NCBI RefSeq assembly: GCF_006352025.1
Contig: NZ_CP040936.1
Span: forward strand, 2,852,001-2,916,000
Length of the DNA: 64,000 nucleotides
Reading direction: 5' to 3'
Source of the DNA: Hymenobacter sp. DG01
Lineage (GTDB): Bacteria; Bacteroidota; Bacteroidia; Cytophagales; Hymenobacteraceae
Position numbers and translations under genes: made by a program. Positions 52,147 to 60,645 of this stretch are shown piece after piece (the stretch's first letter is position 1; each line of letters opens with the position of its first letter). The notes under the pieces were generated by a model, which was not told the DNA's origin, did not search any database, and saw only the letters and a program-made list of their open reading frames with translations.

Positions 52147-54573
52147 ATGAAGATACTTCGACTTACCCTGGCCCTCTGCGTGGGTACCATGGGCCTGGCA
52201 GCGGCGCAGGATCTGCCCTACCAGACTCCGCCCCGCGCCATTGCAGCGCTTGCCGAAGCCCCGCCTACCCCCCGCGTCAGCTTTGCCTCCAATGGTCAAT
52301 GGATGCTGGTGATGGACGTACAGGATATGCCCACCATTGCTGAGCTCAGCCAACCCGAGCTACGTCTGGCCGGGCTGCGCATTAACCCGCGCACCAACGG
52401 CAGCAGCCGGGCTTCTTACGCCTCTTCCTTACGCCTGCGGCAGCTGCCCGACGGCAAAGACCTGCTGATTACCGGCCTGCCGGCCAATGCCCGCATCAGC
52501 GACGTGCAATGGTCGCCGGACAATACCAAAATTGCCTTTACCCACACCACCAACAACCACGTAGAGCTGTGGATTGCTGATGTGGCCTCGGCCTCGGCCC
52601 GGCTGGTGCCCAATCTGTTTTTGAACAGCGTATTTGGTACTCCTTTCGAGTGGGTTTCTGACAATAAAACCATTATTGCCCGCGCCGTAGTGGGCGGCCG
52701 TGGCGAAGCGCCCAGCGCCACCGAGGCCCCCAAAGGCCCGGCCATTCAGCAGAACATCGGCAAGACGGCCGGAGCCCGCACCTACCAGGACTTGCTGAAA
52801 AGCCCCATCGACGAGCGCCTGTTTGACTACTACGCCCTGGCGCAGGTAGTGAAAGTAGGCCTGGATGGGCGCATGGCCCCGCTGGGCCAGCCCGGTATTA
52901 TTCAGCAGGCCCTGCCCGCTCCCAATGGCCGCTACGTGATGGTGCGCACCCGCCACCGTCCCTACTCCTACACCCTGCCCGTCAGCAGCTTCCCCCAGCG
53001 GGTAGATATTCTGAACCTGGAAGGGCTGGTGGTAAAGGAGCTGGCCGAAGTGCCGCTGGCCGACAACGTGCCCACCAGCTTTGACGCCGTGCCCACCGGT
53101 CCCCGTCAGTTTGGCTGGCGCGAGGATGCCCCCAACACCGCGTTCTGGGTAGAAGCCCAGGATGGCGGCAACCCTAAAACAGAGGCTGCCGTGCGCGACA
53201 AGCTGTACGGCCTGGCTGCCCCCTTCGATGGGCAACCCCAGGAGCTGGCGGCCCTACCCCTGCGCTTCCGCGACATCCACTGGGGCAACGATAAGCTGGC
53301 CCTGGTGGAAGGCTACCGCTGGGCTGACCGCAAGGAAACCACCTGGACCCTGGACCTGGCCACTAAAACGTCCCTGACGCCCCTGTTCGAGCGCTCCTCC
53401 CAGGATACCTACACGCACCCGGGCTCGCCCTACCTGCGCCGCAACGCCCAGGGCCGCTACGTGCTGCACACCGACGGTACCGGCGACGTGGTGTACCTGA
53501 TCGGGGTTGGCGCTTCGCCGGAAGGGGACCGGCCCTTTATTGATGAGCTGAACGTACGCACCAAAAAGAGCCTGCGCTGGTGGCGCTCCGAGGCCCCGTA
53601 CTACGAGATGCCGGTTACCATTCTCGACGCCAACAAGCGCGTATTTGTAACGCGCCGCGAGTCGCCGCAGGAATCGCCCAACTACTACCTGCGCGATGCT
53701 CCGAGCCTGAAGGTAACGCCCCTTACCAAGTTTCCGAACCCGTACGCCAGCCTAGGCAACCTGCAGAAGCAGGTGCTTAAGTACAAGCGTGCCGACGGCG
53801 TAGAGCTGACCGCCAATCTGTACCTGCCGCCCAACTACAAGAAGGAGGATGGTCCCCTGCCTACCCTAATGGAGGCCTACCCCGTGGAGTTCAAGGATAA
53901 GAAAGACGCCAGCCAGGTGAAGGGCTCTCCCTACACGTTTGCCCGCCTCAATTGGGGCTCGCCGGTATTCTGGGTGACGCAGGGCTACGCCGTACTGCAG
54001 GGCACCAGCATTCCGATTGTGGGTGAAGGCGCCAAGCAGCCCAACGACACGTACGTGGAGCAGTTGACGGCTTCGGCGAAGGCGGCCATTGACGAAGGCA
54101 AGCGCCTGGGAGTGGTGGACCCGAACCGGGTGGCTGTCATGGGCCATAGCTACGGCGCCTTTATGACGGCCAACCTGTTGGCTCACACCAACTTGTTCAA
54201 GGCCGGTATTGCTCGCAGCGGCGCCTATAACCGCACCCTCACGCCCTTCGGATTCCAGGGTGAGGAACGCACGTTCTGGGAAGCGCCGGAGGTGTACAAC
54301 GCCATGTCTCCCTTCAACTTCGCCAACAAAATCAAAACCCCGATTCTGCTGATTCACGGCGAGGCCGACAACAACTCCGGCACCTTCCCCATCCAGAGTG
54401 AGCGGTTCTATAACGCCCTAAAAGGCCACGGCGCCACGGTGCGCTACGTGGTGCTGCCCGCAGAGTCGCACGGCTATGCCGCCCGCGAGTCTATCATGCA
54501 CATGCTCTGGGAAATGAATACGTGGCTGGACACCTACGTGAAGAAAGCCAGCCCGGCCGAACCATTGAAGTAA
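52147..54573 (+). CDS. S9 family peptidase (glutamyl endopeptidase-like), secreted
   Basis: This 808-residue protein has a Sec signal (ending GLAAAQ) and a long propeller-type N-terminal part (to about 560). The alpha/beta-hydrolase domain follows, with triad Ser668 (MGHSYGAF), Asp741 (HGEADNNSG) and His775 (AESHGYAA). The N-terminal style (YQTPPRAIAALAEAPPTPRV) resembles the S9D group, which includes the plant chloroplast glutamyl peptidase. The exact cleavage preference is inferred. It is monocistronic with a strong bidirectional terminator. Confidence 0.9.
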   Translation: MKILRLTLALCVGTMGLAAAQDLPYQTPPRAIAALAEAPPTPRVSFASNGQWMLVMDVQDMPTIAELSQPELRLAGLRINPRTNGSSRASYASSLRLRQLPDGKDLLITGLPANARISDVQWSPDNTKIAFTHTTNNHVELWIADVASASARLVPNLFLNSVFGTPFEWVSDNKTIIARAVVGGRGEAPSATEAPKGPAIQQNIGKTAGARTYQDLLKSPIDERLFDYYALAQVVKVGLDGRMAPLGQPGIIQQALPAPNGRYVMVRTRHRPYSYTLPVSSFPQRVDILNLEGLVVKELAEVPLADNVPTSFDAVPTGPRQFGWREDAPNTAFWVEAQDGGNPKTEAAVRDKLYGLAAPFDGQPQELAALPLRFRDIHWGNDKLALVEGYRWADRKETTWTLDLATKTSLTPLFERSSQDTYTHPGSPYLRRNAQGRYVLHTDGTGDVVYLIGVGASPEGDRPFIDELNVRTKKSLRWWRSEAPYYEMPVTILDANKRVFVTRRESPQESPNYYLRDAPSLKVTPLTKFPNPYASLGNLQKQVLKYKRADGVELTANLYLPPNYKKEDGPLPTLMEAYPVEFKDKKDASQVKGSPYTFARLNWGSPVFWVTQGYAVLQGTSIPIVGEGAKQPNDTYVEQLTASAKAAIDEGKRLGVVDPNRVAVMGHSYGAFMTANLLAHTNLFKAGIARSGAYNRTLTPFGFQGEERTFWEAPEVYNAMSPFNFANKIKTPILLIHGEADNNSGTFPIQSERFYNALKGHGATVRYVVLPAESHGYAARESIMHMLWEMNTWLDTYVKKASPAEPLK

Positions 54574-54595
54574 GGCCAAGCACTGCTCGTTTGCC

Positions 54596-54648
54596 TGAGC
54601 TATAAAAATGCCCCCAGACTGCTAGTCTGGGGGCATTTTTATAGCTCA
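54596..54648. terminator. Strong 24-bp stem terminator
   Basis: TGAGCTATAAAAATGCCCCC with AGAC pairs perfectly to its complement around TGCTA. The stem carries its own A and T runs, so it can work on both strands. Confidence 0.88.
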
Positions 54649-54780
54649 GCTTCTATATAGCATTTTGCTATAGCATGCAACAGAACTGCGTGCAAAATTA
54701 TGACCAGTTTGAAACCTGCGTTTTAAGGCTTCGTTAAAAAAGCCAAACATCATCCTCTCAGGATTTTAATCATAGATTCC

Positions 54781-55074
54781 ATGAAAACGCTCAAAATATA
54801 TGCGGCTATGCTTTCGGCCTTGTTTGTGATGGAAAGCACGGTAGTAGTTTCGGATGCCGAAGCGCAAACCAAGCCCAAGAAAACCTGGAGTAAGAAAGCC
54901 AAAGGTGCCGCCATTGGTGGCGGGGCCGGTGCCGTTACCGGGGCCGTGGTAGGCGGTACCAAAGGAGCCATTATAGGTACGGCAGCCGGCGCTGCCGCCG
55001 GTGGCCTGCTGGGTCGCAAAAAGGACAAGAAGAAAGACCCGGTGCGCTACGAGCAGTATTCGCGCCGCGACTAA
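54781..55074 (+). CDS. Glycine-zipper-like small membrane protein
   Basis: This 97-residue protein has a signal or anchor helix (MKTLKIYAAMLSALFVMES) and a Gly/Ala-rich segment (AAIGGGAGAVTGAVVGGTKG then AIIGTAAGAAAGGLLG). That segment has the GxxxG spacing of glycine-zipper domains. A basic Lys/Arg stretch follows (RKKDKKKDPVRYEQYSRRD). Such proteins sit in the envelope and may oligomerise. The exact role is unknown. Confidence 0.8.
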   Translation: MKTLKIYAAMLSALFVMESTVVVSDAEAQTKPKKTWSKKAKGAAIGGGAGAVTGAVVGGTKGAIIGTAAGAAAGGLLGRKKDKKKDPVRYEQYSRRD

Positions 55075-55093
55075 TCAATAGAACCAACCAGTC

Positions 55094-55137
55094 AAAAGAG
55101 AAGGCCCCAGGCTATGTAGCTTGGGGCCTTCTCTTTT
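55094..55137. terminator. Bidirectional terminator
   Basis: AAAAGAGAAGGCCCCA and TGGGGCCTTCTCTTTT form a perfect 16-bp stem with a 12-nt loop. The region 55138-55341 beyond it holds nothing I can name. Confidence 0.88.
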
Positions 55138-55341
55138 GCTTAGCTGATAGCCTACCCCAAAGCTTACAGGCCAACGCGGGTGCCATAGAGGCTGCTCTTG
55201 GCGGCAGGCCGGCCGAGGATATTTTCCCGCAGGAAGCAAAACCTGCTGTTGCTCTAATTGACCCACCCACGGCCACAGCCGTAGCTTCCGGCGCCCGCAA
55301 ACTGAGCCCGGCTGTGCAACCCTGACAGCTAACCCCCGATT

Positions 55342-56283
55342 ATGGATACCATGCACCTATTCGTTTACTCCAACCTGAACGCGGCGGCCCGTGCCTACTT
55401 GCTCCGGCAACTGCCGCCTGATGTGCGGGCAACCTTCCGTACCGGGCTGGCCCCCGCCGACCAGCGCCCAGCCCTGGATACAGCTGATATATTGCTGGGA
55501 AACCCGCCCCCCGAATGGCTGCAGTCCGTCCCGCCCCAGCTGCAGTTCTGGCAAATCGACTCGGCCGGGATTGACCAGTACCAGGGGGTAGCCCTGGCCT
55601 GCCCGGTGGCTAATATGGGTGACTTCTTTGCCTGGCCCTGCGCCGAAACCATGGTGGCAGGTGTGCTGGGCCTGCTGCGCTACATACCGGAGCTGGCGGT
55701 GCTGCAGGCCCAAAAACAGTGGGTAGGGGCGCCGTTGCGCCCTCAACTGGGGCTGTTGCGCGGCAAGCAGGTTATTATTCTGGGCCGCGGAACCATTGGA
55801 CAGGCGGTAGCGCAGCAGCTGACAGGATTTGGCTGCACGGTGCAGTTCCTGGCCCGCACCGATTCGCAGGCTCAGCTGCACTCCGAGCAGGAGCTGCGGG
55901 CGACCCTCCCCTCCGCCGACATCGTGGTAAACTGCCTGCCCGGCAGCGCCAAAGGCTTTTTCTCGGGCGAGCTGATTGCGGCCATGCGCCCGGATGCGCT
56001 TTACGCCAGCGTGGGCCGCGGCACTACCACCGACGAGCCGGCCCTGATAGAGGCCCTGCGCACCGGCCGGCTGGGCGGAGCCGTGCTGGATGTAACGGCC
56101 CAGGAGCCCCTGCCGGTCGAAAGTCCGCTCTGGAGCCTGCCGCGCGTGCTGCTTACCCAGCACAGTGGGGGCGGGCAGCCCGGCGAGGATGAGGGCAAAG
56201 TAGATATCCTGCTGCGCAACCTGCGGCACCTGCGCCAGCACGAGGCCCTGGAAAACCAGGTGCAACTAGCACGGGGTTACTAG
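55342..56283 (+). CDS. D-isomer-specific 2-hydroxyacid dehydrogenase
   Basis: This 313-residue enzyme has the NAD-binding motif ILGRGTIGQAVA, the catalytic Arg in SVGRGTTTDEPAL and Glu in TAQEPLP. The final motif reads TQHSGGGQ, so the catalytic His is kept but the usual TPHIGG wording is altered. It reduces or oxidises 2-ketoacids or glyoxylate-type substrates; the physiological one is unclear. It stands alone. Confidence 0.88.
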   Translation: MDTMHLFVYSNLNAAARAYLLRQLPPDVRATFRTGLAPADQRPALDTADILLGNPPPEWLQSVPPQLQFWQIDSAGIDQYQGVALACPVANMGDFFAWPCAETMVAGVLGLLRYIPELAVLQAQKQWVGAPLRPQLGLLRGKQVIILGRGTIGQAVAQQLTGFGCTVQFLARTDSQAQLHSEQELRATLPSADIVVNCLPGSAKGFFSGELIAAMRPDALYASVGRGTTTDEPALIEALRTGRLGGAVLDVTAQEPLPVESPLWSLPRVLLTQHSGGGQPGEDEGKVDILLRNLRHLRQHEALENQVQLARGY

Positions 56284-56364
56284 AGGGGCAGCGGCCTCTC
56301 AGCAACTTTCGGAGCTAGGGCTGAGTATGTTCCTTTAACTGTTTCTTCCCGTTTTCCGCTGCAT

Positions 56365-56934
56365 ATGAACCCTCCGCGCACATACTCCGCCGACACAGAA
56401 GTCCAGCTGTGGCAACAGGTAGCCGCCGACCTGGCTCAGGATGGAAACCAATACGAATATCAGGCCGAGCTTCTGCACGGTGGCTACCGCACGCAGTTTG
56501 GGCTGGATATAGACCTGGGCGGCGGGTTTGAGGGTGGCTACGAGCTAACTACGCTAACCACGGTGGTGCCCGGCCGCCCCACCCTGCACTTTGCCCTGCA
56601 CGAGCAGGACTGGGTGCACGAGCTGGGCAAGCTCCTGGGCCTGACGGACGTGGAGCTGCACGACCCCGAGCTGGATGCGGCCTTCATCATCACTACCAAC
56701 GATGCCGCTGCCCTCCGGACCCTGCTGACCGAGCCCAGCGTACGGGCCACGCTGCTTAAGTACCAGCCGCTGCGCCTGACGCTAGCCCCCGCCCACCACG
56801 AGCCCGAAGCGGAAATACTCCTCACGTTCACGAAGGAAGAAGGCATTACGGATACCGCGCAGCTCCAGGAAATCTACCACATGCTGTACTTGCTGCTACA
56901 GCACTTGGCGCCCCCGCCCGCCGGCAGCCGCTAG
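56365..56934 (+). CDS. Hypothetical protein, 189 aa
   Basis: I do not recognise this protein. It is acidic, with no signal peptide or membrane helix. The N-terminal half contains a Gly-rich stretch (LDIDLGGGFEGGYELTTL) that looks like beta strands, and the rest alternates helix and strand. It is probably cytosolic. It is followed by a long terminator. Confidence 0.7.
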   Translation: MNPPRTYSADTEVQLWQQVAADLAQDGNQYEYQAELLHGGYRTQFGLDIDLGGGFEGGYELTTLTTVVPGRPTLHFALHEQDWVHELGKLLGLTDVELHDPELDAAFIITTNDAAALRTLLTEPSVRATLLKYQPLRLTLAPAHHEPEAEILLTFTKEEGITDTAQLQEIYHMLYLLLQHLAPPPAGSR

Positions 56935-56958
56935 CGGCTGCCTACCCCTGCCGGCAGC

Positions 56959-57006
56959 ACAAACCCGGTTTGGGGCAGCTCGCACGCTGGCCCAAACCGG
57001 GTTTGT
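56959..57006. terminator. Bidirectional terminator
   Basis: ACAAACCCGGTTTGGG and CCCAAACCGGGTTTGT form a perfect 16-bp stem with a 16-nt loop. It lies between the unknown gene at 56365 and the small convergent gene at 57034. Confidence 0.8.
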
Positions 57007-57033
57007 GGTTGAGGTAGCTGAAGGCCACGCGGG

Positions 57034-57174
57034 TTAGTGCCCGGGAATAACTCCCGTCAGGCGCATTACCCAGCCCATCAGGTACACTCCCATAATCACG
57101 AGCACGTAGGCCCACCAGGGCATATGGGCCAGCCGGTAGCCCAGGCCCATGTATCTTCTTGGTCTTGTGTCCAT
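57034..57174 (-). CDS. Small membrane protein, 46 aa
   Basis: The minus strand reads from an ATG at 57174 to TAA at 57034-57036. The product has a basic start (MDTRPRRYMGLGYRLAHMP) and one long hydrophobic helix (WWAYVLVIMGVYLMGWVM), ending RLTGVIPGH. This is a typical small single-span protein, below the usual length cut-off for gene callers. The function is unknown. A bidirectional terminator lies just downstream and an AT-rich promoter-like stretch upstream (57185-57235). Confidence 0.6.
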   Translation of the reverse strand: MDTRPRRYMGLGYRLAHMPWWAYVLVIMGVYLMGWVMRLTGVIPGH

Positions 57175-57323
57175 AGCGAGCTGTGATTAAGTGTTTTGCA
57201 TAAGTTTAAGATAAATTTTTAATCAGATAAATCCTAGAAGAGGGCGCGCCCTGGTAGCAGCCACAGCCTGCGGCTGAAGCCCGCCCACCGGGCCTGTGTG
57301 GTGCAAAACGGCCCGGCGGCCAG

Positions 57324-57331
57324 TACTTTTG
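57324..57331 (+). promoter_or_regulatory. Bacteroidota -7 box upstream of the HPP gene
   Basis: TACTTTTG matches TAnnTTTG exactly and ends 18 bp before the ATG at 57350. Confidence 0.5.
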
Positions 57332-57349
57332 CGCGCGTACAGATTTGCC

Positions 57350-57934
57350 ATGCGAGAAAAGCTCAGACAACGCATGCGCCGGGCGCGCTACATCTTTTAC
57401 CAGGAAACCCTTTTTGATTATCAGGAGCACCTCTGGACCTTCTTGGGCTCGTTTGTGGGTATTGGCTTGCTGGGATGGCTGAACAGCGCCTTCCTGCCCC
57501 CTTACGACAACCTGTTTCTGATTGCTTCCTTCGGAGCCTCCTCGGTTCTGATTTATGGTCACATCAACAGTCCTCTGGCCCAGCCCCGCAACCTTATAGG
57601 CGGGCACGTAGTCAGTGCATTGGTGGGCGTTACGGTGCAGCAACTGCTACCCGCCCCGCTGTGGTTAACGGCGGCCCTGGCCGTTTCGCTGGCTATTGTG
57701 CTTATGCAGATAACCCGCACCCTGCACCCGCCGGGTGGAGCCACAGCCCTAATGGCCGTGGTAGGTTCCGAGAAGCTTAAGGCCCTGGGCTACCTCTACG
57801 TGCTGAGTCCCGTGCTGTCGGGCGTGCTGATTTTGTTTGTGGTGGCTATGGTGTTCAACAACGCCACCTCGCACCGCAGCTACCCGGCCAACAAGCACTG
57901 GTTCAAGATCTGGCGGCGGCGCTACCCCCACTAG
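57350..57934 (+). CDS. HPP family membrane protein
   Basis: This 194-residue protein has four or five hydrophobic helices and the defining HPP motif in RTLHPPGGATALMAVVG. Plant members transport nitrite; bacterial function is less certain. I use the ATG at 57350 because an earlier in-frame codon has no support. It is convergent with the DUF72 gene at 57942, seven bases away. Confidence 0.9.
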   Translation: MREKLRQRMRRARYIFYQETLFDYQEHLWTFLGSFVGIGLLGWLNSAFLPPYDNLFLIASFGASSVLIYGHINSPLAQPRNLIGGHVVSALVGVTVQQLLPAPLWLTAALAVSLAIVLMQITRTLHPPGGATALMAVVGSEKLKALGYLYVLSPVLSGVLILFVVAMVFNNATSHRSYPANKHWFKIWRRRYPH

Positions 57935-57941
57935 CGGCCCG

Positions 57942-58706
57942 CTAGCGTTGGGCGCCGGTTAGCGCCAGCATCTGTCGGGCATTACCGATGGCGGACGCAT
58001 CAATGTCGTTATTGAAGTAGAGGTAGGCTTCCTGAACGTGACCAGCGGCTTCTATTTCCTGGTGCACTCGCCGCAGAAACTCCTCAGGGTAAGGCGACTT
58101 ATACAGCTCCGGCGTGCCGTGAAAGCGGTAGTAAAGCAGTTGGGTGTTGGTGACTACCTCATCGGGCAGGGCCGGATGGCTCTGGCCCACAAAGGCAATG
58201 CGCCGCCGGGCCAGCTCCTGGTACACGTGGCCCAACCACCAGCTAGGATGCCGGAACTCCACCACGTTCCGGAAAGCCGGGTCAAGGCTGTCGGTGATGC
58301 GAGCCAGGCGCTCCTCGGAGTAAGTGAGGCGCGGGGGCAGCTGAAACAGCACCGGCCCCAGCTTCTCACGCAAGCCCTCCTGCACGGTGCCGTAGAAATC
58401 GGCCAGCAGCTGAGCGCAGTCGTGAAACTGCTTGTAGTGGGTAATTAGGCGCGGAGCCTTCACCGAAAACTGAAAATCGGGTGGGCTTTGCTGATACCAG
58501 CTTTCCAGGGCCGAAAGCTGGGGAAAGCGGTAGAACGTCACGTTCAGCTCCAGCGTCCGGAAGTGCTGCTGATAAAACTCGAACCACCTGCGCTGGGGCA
58601 ATTTCTCGGGGTAGAATGCGCCCCGCCAGTGCCGGTAGTGAAAGCCCGAGCAGCCAATATGGTAGGTGGGAGCGGCGGGCTCTGGGTTCAGGAGCAGGGT
58701 AGCCAT
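57942..58706 (-). CDS. DUF72 family protein 1
   Basis: This 254-residue protein has the DUF72 TIM-barrel pattern: IGCSGFHYRHWRGAFYPEKL, TLELNVTFYRFPQ, FSVKAPRLITHY, VLFQLPPRLTY and VVEFRHPSWW, with YYRFHGTPELYKSPYPEEFL near the end. Function is unknown. It starts 3 bp after the DUF2243 gene stop, so the two are cotranscribed. A paralogue lies at 59730. Confidence 0.9.
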   Translation of the reverse strand: MATLLLNPEPAAPTYHIGCSGFHYRHWRGAFYPEKLPQRRWFEFYQQHFRTLELNVTFYRFPQLSALESWYQQSPPDFQFSVKAPRLITHYKQFHDCAQLLADFYGTVQEGLREKLGPVLFQLPPRLTYSEERLARITDSLDPAFRNVVEFRHPSWWLGHVYQELARRRIAFVGQSHPALPDEVVTNTQLLYYRFHGTPELYKSPYPEEFLRRVHQEIEAAGHVQEAYLYFNNDIDASAIGNARQMLALTGAQR

Positions 58707-58709
58707 GGG

Positions 58710-59213
58710 TTAGGCGCCGTAGGCCGTTCGGGGGGCCGTATCGGCGCGCCCGGCCCGGACCAGGGCCCAGCCGGCCAGCAGCAGCAGGAGCCCAAACGCC
58801 AGGAAGGCCATATCCCAGGGCATTTTCTGTTCGGTGTACTCGTACACGTGGTGCAGCCCCAGAATGGTGTGGTCAATCAGGCCTTCTACCACATTAAACA
58901 AACCCCAGCCCAGCAGCAGCCCGCCCACCAGCGTCCGGCCCGACCATGGCACATCGGGGCGGCGGCTGGCGGCCCACAGCACCCGCAGCCCAATGGCCGT
59001 GAGTACCCACACAGCCGCATGGAACACCCCGTCCCAGTACATATTCACTTTCGCGGCCACCAGGTTATCGGGGGGGAGCTGGTTGGAAAGCATGTTGTGC
59101 CACTGCAGAATCTGGTGGAGCACAATGCCATCAACAAAGCCGCCCAGGCCAGCGCCCAGCAGCAGGCCAGCCGCAATCAGGGGAGTGCGGTGCAGGGGTT
59201 GAGGTTGGGTCAT
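58710..59213 (-). CDS. DUF2243 family membrane protein
   Basis: This 167-residue protein has four hydrophobic helices and the DUF2243 pattern (GLGGFVDGIVLHQILQWHNM at the start, LFNVVEGLIDHTILGLHHV in the middle). The clustered His residues could bind metal. Function is unknown. It overlaps the upstream small gene by 4 bp and leads directly into the DUF72 gene. Confidence 0.9.
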   Translation of the reverse strand: MTQPQPLHRTPLIAAGLLLGAGLGGFVDGIVLHQILQWHNMLSNQLPPDNLVAAKVNMYWDGVFHAAVWVLTAIGLRVLWAASRRPDVPWSGRTLVGGLLLGWGLFNVVEGLIDHTILGLHHVYEYTEQKMPWDMAFLAFGLLLLLAGWALVRAGRADTAPRTAYGA

Positions 59214-59443
59214 GGGCGGGGGGTAGAGGTAAGACGAGATTTGAGGGCCGGCGCGAAAAACAAGCCCAGCCCGATGAGCAGCACCAGCCCCACCGGCAAC
59301 AGCAGCACCAGCAGGTTAGTGGTATAGTCGGGGGTATGAATCTGGGCCTGTACCCGCGGCCGGCATACCCGGCAGGCCTGAGCCAGGGGGCCGGTAAGCA
59401 GCAGGCAGCAGGTAAGCCAGGCGGCAACTACCACTTTCATCAT
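59210..59443 (-). CDS. Small CxxC membrane protein, 77 aa
   Basis: This protein has a signal or anchor helix (MMKVVVAAWLTCCLLLTGPL) with AQACRVCRP following, then a second hydrophobic helix (LLVLLLPVGLVLLIGLGLFF). The CxxC could bind metal or be redox-active. Start and stop overlap DUF2243 by 4 bp, which supports that it is real. Function is unknown. Confidence 0.75.
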   Translation of the reverse strand: MMKVVVAAWLTCCLLLTGPLAQACRVCRPRVQAQIHTPDYTTNLLVLLLPVGLVLLIGLGLFFAPALKSRLTSTPRP

Positions 59444-59729
59444 GGCTGAAAAAGGACGGGATACCGGAAGGGTACGTAGCGGCCCGGCGCAAAAGTTATG
59501 TCGAGCTTGCCGCCGGCCACCACCCCGACGCCTTCAAAACCAGACAACCGGCGACATGAAGGGCGGCACCAGCCTGACGGACCTTTCCGATAAAGGCGGC
59601 AGCTGCTCCAGCTCTTCGCGGAGCAGCCAGCAGTAGCCCCGCTTAAAAGACGCAACGCCATGCTTACCGGCCCTCATTAGCGCGTTACTGGTGGGGTTGG
59701 CTTGCGTGAGGGCTCACGGCGCCTTCGCC

Positions 59730-60473
59730 TCAGGCCGGGCTGGTAAGCAACTCCTGCAGCTGCCGGGCGTTCAGGGCCCCTACCCCACCTATGCCGTTGT
59801 TGAAGAAGAGATACACCTCGCGCGCTTCGGGGGCGGCCTTCACCTCGGCCGCTACCCGGGCCAGAAACTCCGGGCTATACGGCGACTTATACAGCTCCGG
59901 CACGCCATGAAAGCGGTAGTACACGGCCGGCGTGTTGATGATTACCTCATCGGGGAGGGGTAGCGGATGGCTCTGGCCCACGAAGCTGACATTGTGCCGG
60001 GCCAGGCGGCGAAATACTTCCCCATCCCACCAGCTGGGGTGCCGAAACTCGATGACGTTCTGAAAACCAGAATCCAGCGCGGCCAGAATACGGTCCAGGT
60101 ACTCTTCGGTGTACGCCGCTTTCGGGGGTAGCTGAAACAAGACGGGCCCCAGCTTTTCGCGCAGACCCTCCCACACGGTCCCGTAAAAATCGGCCAGAAT
60201 AGGCTCGGCTTCGGGCCCGAACTTCTTGTAGTGCGTGACCTGCCGGGGCGCTTTCACGGCAAACCGGAAGTTGGCCGGACTTTGGTCGTACCACTGCTCG
60301 AAGGCCGCAAGGGCAGGCATCCGGTAAAAAGTGACGTTCAGCTCCAGGGTAGAAAATTGCGTGCAGTAGTAGGCAAACCACTTGCGCGGCGGCAGCTCCG
60401 GGGGATAAAATACGCCCTTCCAGTCGCGGTAGGAAAAGCCGGAGCAGCCAACGTAATAAAGGGGGGTAGGCAT
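59730..60473 (-). CDS. DUF72 family protein 2
   Basis: This 247-residue protein is a paralogue of the one at 57942 and keeps the same order of motifs: VGCSGFSYRDWKGVFYPPEL, TLELNVTFYRMPA, FAVKAPRQVTHYK, VLFQLPPKAAY, VIEFRHPSWW and YYRFHGVPELYKSPYSPEFL. It is transcribed alone. The 286 bp between it and the small CxxC gene hold no gene I can support. Confidence 0.9.
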   Translation of the reverse strand: MPTPLYYVGCSGFSYRDWKGVFYPPELPPRKWFAYYCTQFSTLELNVTFYRMPALAAFEQWYDQSPANFRFAVKAPRQVTHYKKFGPEAEPILADFYGTVWEGLREKLGPVLFQLPPKAAYTEEYLDRILAALDSGFQNVIEFRHPSWWDGEVFRRLARHNVSFVGQSHPLPLPDEVIINTPAVYYRFHGVPELYKSPYSPEFLARVAAEVKAAPEAREVYLFFNNGIGGVGALNARQLQELLTSPA

Positions 60474-60574
60474 AAGCGGGAGGGGCCCAAAGCGGCCGGT
60501 AGCTCCGGGCAGTACGCAGCGGCGGCACGGAGTGGTTACGCTCGGAGCCGAGCCGCGGGCCGCCCGAAAAACCC

Positions 60575-60610
60575 AAAAGCGTCCTTCCGGCTGGCCGGAA
60601 GGACGCTTTT
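60575..60610. terminator. Bidirectional terminator
   Basis: AAAAGCGTCCTTCCGG and CCGGAAGGACGCTTTT form a perfect 16-bp stem with a 4-nt loop. It ends the unknown secreted gene at 60646 on the minus strand. Confidence 0.88.
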
Positions 60611-60645
60611 TCTACGGGACAGAAGGCCCTGACGTCAGCCCTGGG

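Noticed and set aside
59440..59661. 73-codon minus-strand frame with many Cys and Arg
   Set aside because: Composition is typical of a non-coding GC-rich frame. It overlaps the promoter region of the CxxC gene and contains what looks like a decayed repeat unit (TTATGTCGAGCTTGCC at about 59496).
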